Shown: piece after piece, positions 59,970 to 64,000 of the stretch | How the letters are laid out: every line of letters begins with the position of its first letter | How positions within the stretch are numbered: the stretch's first letter is position 1 | Source of the DNA: Mugil cephalus | Lineage: Eukaryota > Chordata > Actinopteri > Mugiliformes > Mugilidae | DNA length: 64,000 nt | NCBI RefSeq assembly: GCF_022458985.1 | Contig: NC_061785.1 | Coordinates: 2,411,816-2,475,815 of the forward strand | Direction of reading: 5' to 3' | The notes under the pieces: generated by a model | Told to the model about the DNA's origin: nothing | The model's input: the letters and a program-made list of their open reading frames with translations, nothing else | Databases searched by the model: none | Translations under genes and position numbers: made by a program

Positions 59970-61690
59970 ACACATGTATGTATATGATGTAATATGTATA
60001 TGAACATAAACACATATGCAGATTTAAATCCCACAGTCGCCACTTCGACGTTGAGAAAACACTAGAGAGATAAGAATATAACTGTATAAACTATAATTCT
60101 ACTTAAAAAATAAATAAAATTCAGTTATGGGGAAAGTGATGATGGAAGAAACTGGTTTTAGTTTGGTGCCTTAGTGATGGATTAAATAATGAACCTAATA
60201 AAGTATATGATGAATTTCTGTCTATTTTTACCACCTGTACCACAAACTAAACACCAAAATATAATAAAATATAAAAATAAAAATAAATTAATAAATATAA
60301 TGGACTCAATAAGAAACATTATTACCACAAACAATTAGAGCAGAAATATAAATAATATTGAAGGTACAGGGAAATCTGATCTAAATTAACCAAACTGTCG
60401 TAACAAAAGAGAAAAAGATGTAAAAACAGTAAAAAGTGTAAATTTAATTAACAACTTAGAAACAGAAATGAAACTATATAATACACTTAAAAAATATATT
60501 TAAAATAATATTATTAGTCAACATAATGAATAAAGGGAGACTCATGTCTTTGTCAGCACATGTTTCTGGTGTTTTCATCAACTTTTGCTCCATTTTTATG
60601 AAAAGTAGTCAACAGAACTGTGTTATAGTAAGAAGAATAAATAATAACTATCGTATGTGTGCAATAATTTCAAAAATCCCATAATGCACGTTAGTTTATT
60701 AATAAGAAACACAACCAGTGCTGTGAGTTCATTTAACGGTATTTATTTATTTATTCTCAGCTCTGGTCTCTGGTCTTTGCTGATGTTTGACTGCAGCAGT
60801 AAATGTTCCTGATTACATCGGATGTGTCCGATCATTTTCCTCAGAATACGACAACTTTAAGCTTCTGGTACGATAATTTATCATCTGCCATCTGGATCCC
60901 ACCCTGAGGCCTTTTCCTCTTTAAAGACACTAAACCATCAGGAGGAGGAAACAGTTTGAACAGTGGAGACACTTTTCCAGCTGATTCAGCTTGAAACATG
61001 AAGACTTCCTGTAGCAGGAGGAGGAGGAGGAGGAGGAGGAGGAGGAGGAGGAGGAGGAGAGGATGCTGATAGGAAAGGAGGAGGGGGAGGTGAAGCGTGA
61101 CGCTGGATGTGGAGATGATGTCACTTTTATTTTACTGTAAATCTGAAGCTGTTTATTGAACAAGAGATGTAGAATATACTGAACCACCTCCCATTAACAT
61201 CCTTTAACTGTACAACTGTATATGCTGTTATTATTTTATTTCACATCCCTGTGCACAATCTGTTCACTATTTAAAATCTAATGTTTAATTTATTCTTTGT
61301 GTGTTTTATATCAGGAGAGTTAAACTCATTTTAGGTGTTGGAACAGTCACATACCGGCCTTTAAATGATTCAATCATTATGAGGATTTTTACATTTAGTG
61401 AATTATCCTTTTACAAAAGTTTTTTTTTTTTTTCAGGAACATTAAGTGCTTTGCTGCCATCTGCTGTTGAGATCTGGGTCTCAGTGTGCACAATTATTAA
61501 AACCATGCAAAACATAGTGGAAAAATAGGACTTTTATAGACAATATGTAATATGTTTAAAGTCTTCTATGTAATTTTGCACTTTGCAAGACAGAAGAATT
61601 TAACATAAACACACAAATAAACCACCTATGAGTTATTTCCCCAATTAATGAATCGTCCCAGTAGTGTTTGTACAGAAGAGGTTGCAGTGA
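59970..61690. other. AT-rich intergenic region, no gene seen
   Basis: Low-complexity AT-rich DNA with short poly-A and ATAAAT runs. The only marked structure is the (GGA)n tract at 61016-61059. Confidence 0.5.
61016..61059. repeat. (GGA)n microsatellite
   Basis: About 15 GGA units. The poly-Ser frame on the minus strand is an artefact. Confidence 0.95.
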
Positions 61691-61694
61691 TGAA

Positions 61695-62159
61695 TTAACC
61701 TCCTGAGACCCTTCGTCCTCATATGGGGACATTATGTTTTAGGTTTGTTGCAGCTTCTTATTCTGCTTCATTTAAACCCGTTGTCCTCATAAAGAGACAC
61801 ATTTACCTGCCATGTGCTGGTAGAGAAGGGTCAGTACACTTCTTTATTTATGCTTTTTAATTTTTCTAGTTTGATATGACATGTCCTCGTTTGAGGACGT
61901 TGGGATTTCATCGTTGCAAAATCTGCTTTGGCATTAAAATAAAGAGTTTTATATTTTGGTTACACGTTGGTGACTTAAATTGTGATATACAGTGAAATAA
62001 TCCACATAAGATTTTTTTAAAACCTGCTGCCTGTTCATAGATGATGCTTATTGTTTATAATTCTCTGGTCCTATTAATCCCAAATACCTAAAGATCTTCA
62101 TCTTATTTTAAAGAAATTAAGATGAATTCCAAATAAATGCTCGGCTCTCAGGGGGTTAA
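61695..62159 (+). mobile_element. piggyBac-like MITE upstream of rundc3a
   Basis: TTAA at 61695-61698 and 62156-62159. The ends CCTCCTGAGACCC and (minus strand) CCCCCTGAGAGCC are imperfect inverted repeats. It is the shorter, oppositely oriented relative of the element in the last pth3r intron. Confidence 0.65.
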
Positions 62160-62255
62160 ATGTCTAAAATAGTTTAATCTTTTAACGACACTGCCACCTT
62201 AAACCCCGCTGCAGCCCGAAGCATCAAATAGTGAAAGTCATCGCGTCCTTAAAGG

Positions 62256-62286
62256 TGACGTACTCTGTGACGTCACGGTGAGGTCA
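62256..62286. promoter_or_regulatory. cluster of CRE-like octamers in the rundc3a promoter
   Basis: TGACGTAC (62256), the perfect palindrome TGACGTCA (62268) and TGAGGTCA (62279) lie 11-12 bases apart, about one helical turn. They are about 320-345 bases upstream of the start codon in a GC-rich stretch. CREB/ATF control is inferred; the mammalian RUNDC3A relative is mainly neuronal. Confidence 0.55.
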
Positions 62287-62601
62287 TGAAAAAAAGGAGG
62301 CGGGGCTAGAGAGAGAGACAGAGACAGAGCAGATGCAGTCCTCCTCTCTGAGTGCATGAGTGATAATAAAAACAGACCCATCCACAGCATCTCATGATCC
62401 AGACCGCAAACCGGTCCATGCACCGCGCAGAGCCATAGGACGAACAGCTGTCTCTGTCTCTGTCTGTCTCCGTCTCTGTCCCTGTCCTCTCTGTCCCGAT
62501 GCGGCCGTGCAGCAGTGAATGAGGAGCTCCGGTTTGGCCGACGGGACAAGGGAGGGGTCCTTTGACAATCCGGGGGCCAGCCTCCTGCTCCTCCTCCCCG
62601 G

Positions 62602-62711
62602 ATGGAGGCCGGCTGCGCTCAGGCTGCAGCGATGGACACGGGAGACGCGTCGAGAAGGACCTCGGTCCGGAACGTGGCCGTGGAAAGACAGAACCTCATC
62701 ACCGTGTGCAG
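62602..62711 (+). CDS. rundc3a: RUNDC3A-like, first coding exon (gene continues outside)
   Basis: RUN-domain protein; the mammalian relative (RPIP8) is a Rap2-interacting, mainly neuronal cytosolic or vesicle-associated protein. The exon encodes 'MEAGCAQAAAMDTG' and 'SVRNVAVERQNLITVCR', matching the start of RUNDC3A, where 'RNVAVERKNLITVCR' leads into the RUN domain at 'FSVK'. The donor CAG|GTCAGT (62711/62712) leaves phase 2, as expected for the Arg codon. The upstream ATG at 62602 is preferred to the internal one at 62632 because the family begins 'MEA'. No further exon is in the window; the intron runs from 62712 to the end. RUNDC3B is possible but its N-terminus is Gly-rich and fits less well. 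Confidence 0.8.
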
Positions 62712-63045
62712 GTCAGTGCGTTGTGTTCAGATGCTGCTGAGTTTATTCCAACAGGAAGAACAACAACAACAACAAATGGATCCTTAAGCTGTTTGTTGTT
62801 GTTATTTTTTTATTGTTATTATTATTGTTGTTATATTTACATGCATCATCTGTAAACCTTCACATTTTCCATCAGACTCTTTTTCATTTTCATCTGTTTC
62901 TCTGTGTTTGTGTGTGCGTGTGTGGTTGTGAGTTTGCGGTGTCATCTTTGTGTCAGCTGCAGTTTATTTCCTGGTGGTGCTGATGGGGTGGTTGCTATGA
63001 CGACAACCTTCCTGGGGCAAGGACTAGCTGGTACCCCAGGGACTC

Positions 63046-63063
63046 GGGGAGGGGAGGGGAGGG
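63046..63063 (+). other. potential G-quadruplex in rundc3a intron 1
   Basis: Four G-runs (4, 4, 4 and 3) separated by single A: GGGGAGGGGAGGGGAGGG. Single-base loops make a stable parallel quadruplex likely on chemical grounds. Confidence 0.7.
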
Positions 63064-63409
63064 AGGCGTATGTAAGGCCTGTGCATTAAGTCCCTGGTTG
63101 TGAGGTTGTGTATTTGGTCTGAGCTTAAAGACATATAGACAATAAGGGAGAGAGAGAAAAAAAAAAAAAAAAGTCCACACATGCCCCAGTTACCTTCAAA
63201 ATAAAAGCACCAACAAGTAATCAATATAAGCAGACATGCTATTGAATTTATGAACCTGCTTTAAATCTAAACTTGAACCTAAACAAGGGAAAATAAATAA
63301 CTAATATTTAACAAATAGCTCTAATCTCTGTGGTTAGAGCTTTGTCCTCTTGAATCTTTGGATTTCAAAATTTAAAAAGCCTTTTGCTGTCATTTGATGC
63401 ATGACACAG

Positions 63410-63860
63410 TGAAATTACAAGATACGTATCACAGTGATGCCTTTAAGAAGAACAAAATACAAACAAACATTAAAGGAAATACAGATTAAGACCAGAATGA
63501 ATTTAAATATATTCAATTTTAAAATATTCAGTTGGTTTGGTTATAAGATTTCAACAGCTTCAGGAAAAAACTGTTCAAACTCTTGGGGTGGGTTGAGTAT
63601 ATTGTGAACCTGTGTCGCCCCCTAGAGGGCAGGAGGTCGAACAGGTGGCGGCTGAGGAGAGAATCAATGGTTTTTTAAAAGATAAACATCCACAGTCCAG
63701 TTTCAAATTTAAAAACATTTTCTATCACAAAGTGTATAAAAAGTGGACGCCATGACAGCTCCAAAGCATGTGGAGCTCCCCCTGGTGGCTGGAGGCTGCA
63801 GTATCGGTCAAATAAGCCCCGCCCACATAAATGTTAGTGGATGGCATTTGGGGCCGAACC
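63410..63860. repeat. probable dispersed fish repeats in rundc3a intron 1
   Basis: 'CTGTGTCGCCCCCTAGAGGG' and 'GGAGCTCCCCCTGGTGGCTG' followed by 'CAAATAAGCCCCGCCCA' are phrases recognised from interspersed repeats of fish genomes. The family names and limits could not be set. Confidence 0.4.
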
Positions 63861-64000
63861 GAAACTGATATATAAGTTTCAAGGATGGTTTCTGTTCTAT
63901 GTTCAAGTGTTTTTTTCAGAGAACATTTGCTTTAGTATTGGAAACAGGAAGTGGGATCATGATGATGGCAGGATACTTTCATATGGATGTAAAGGAGATT

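Noticed and set aside
62238-62549. 103-codon minus-strand frame over the rundc3a promoter
   Set aside because: It arises from GC-rich promoter and simple Arg/Asp-Arg repeat sequence, with no family match.

Overview
This is a piece of a teleost fish (probably percomorph) nuclear genome. Genes are split by GT-AG introns. Fish-specific NLRC3-like immune receptors of the FISNA-NACHT-LRR type lie next to a class B receptor gene (pth3r-like) and the first exon of a RUNDC3A-like gene, among many DNA transposons, LINE, LTR and tyrosine-recombinase retroelements and simple repeats. No bacterial features, tRNA or rRNA genes were seen. The species cannot be named from the sequence alone.

About 1.9-47.2 kb is a tandem array of three closely related NLRC3-like genes, all on the plus strand: gene A (4641-14963), gene B (24009-33464) and gene C (40415-46488). 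Each has a Gly/Pro-rich first coding exon, one or two short 'SCVSFKSD' exons, two small exons, one large FISNA-NACHT-helical exon of exactly 1786 bp, and 174-bp LRR exons (five, five and three). Behind each lies an out-of-phase relic that looks like a B30.2/SPRY exon. All splice phases join and no coding exon has an internal stop, so all three could be functional. Each gene has a duplicated 5' flank with a perfect ISRE and a likely non-coding first exon. A fourth 5' flank (36777-38372) has no NLR exons of its own.

The array is interrupted by copy-specific insertions: an L1-type LINE (9.2-11.7 kb), a Ngaro/DIRS-like tyrosine-recombinase retroelement (15.5-18.6 kb), an unidentified 1.6-kb insertion with a 24-bp minisatellite, an LTR-like element with a CTGT target duplication (29.3-30.8 kb), and a ZBED/hAT transposon in three differently deleted versions.

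About 47.2-49.2 kb separates the array from conserved neighbours and holds a perfect CTCF-like motif. Gene 4 (49242-58847, 13 coding exons) is a complete parathyroid-hormone-type receptor, most likely pth3r (pth1rb), with an unusual poly-glycine C-terminal tail. Its first intron holds a 1-kb CCTT/CCAT microsatellite and a palindromic minisatellite. From 59 to 62.2 kb the sequence is AT-rich with MITEs. A GC-rich promoter with three CRE-like octamers leads into the first coding exon of a RUNDC3A-like gene (62602-62711), which continues beyond the window.

The NLR genes are predicted cytosolic innate immune receptors, probably interferon-inducible. pth3r and rundc3a are unrelated in function and appear to be the conserved syntenic anchor next to which the NLR array expanded.
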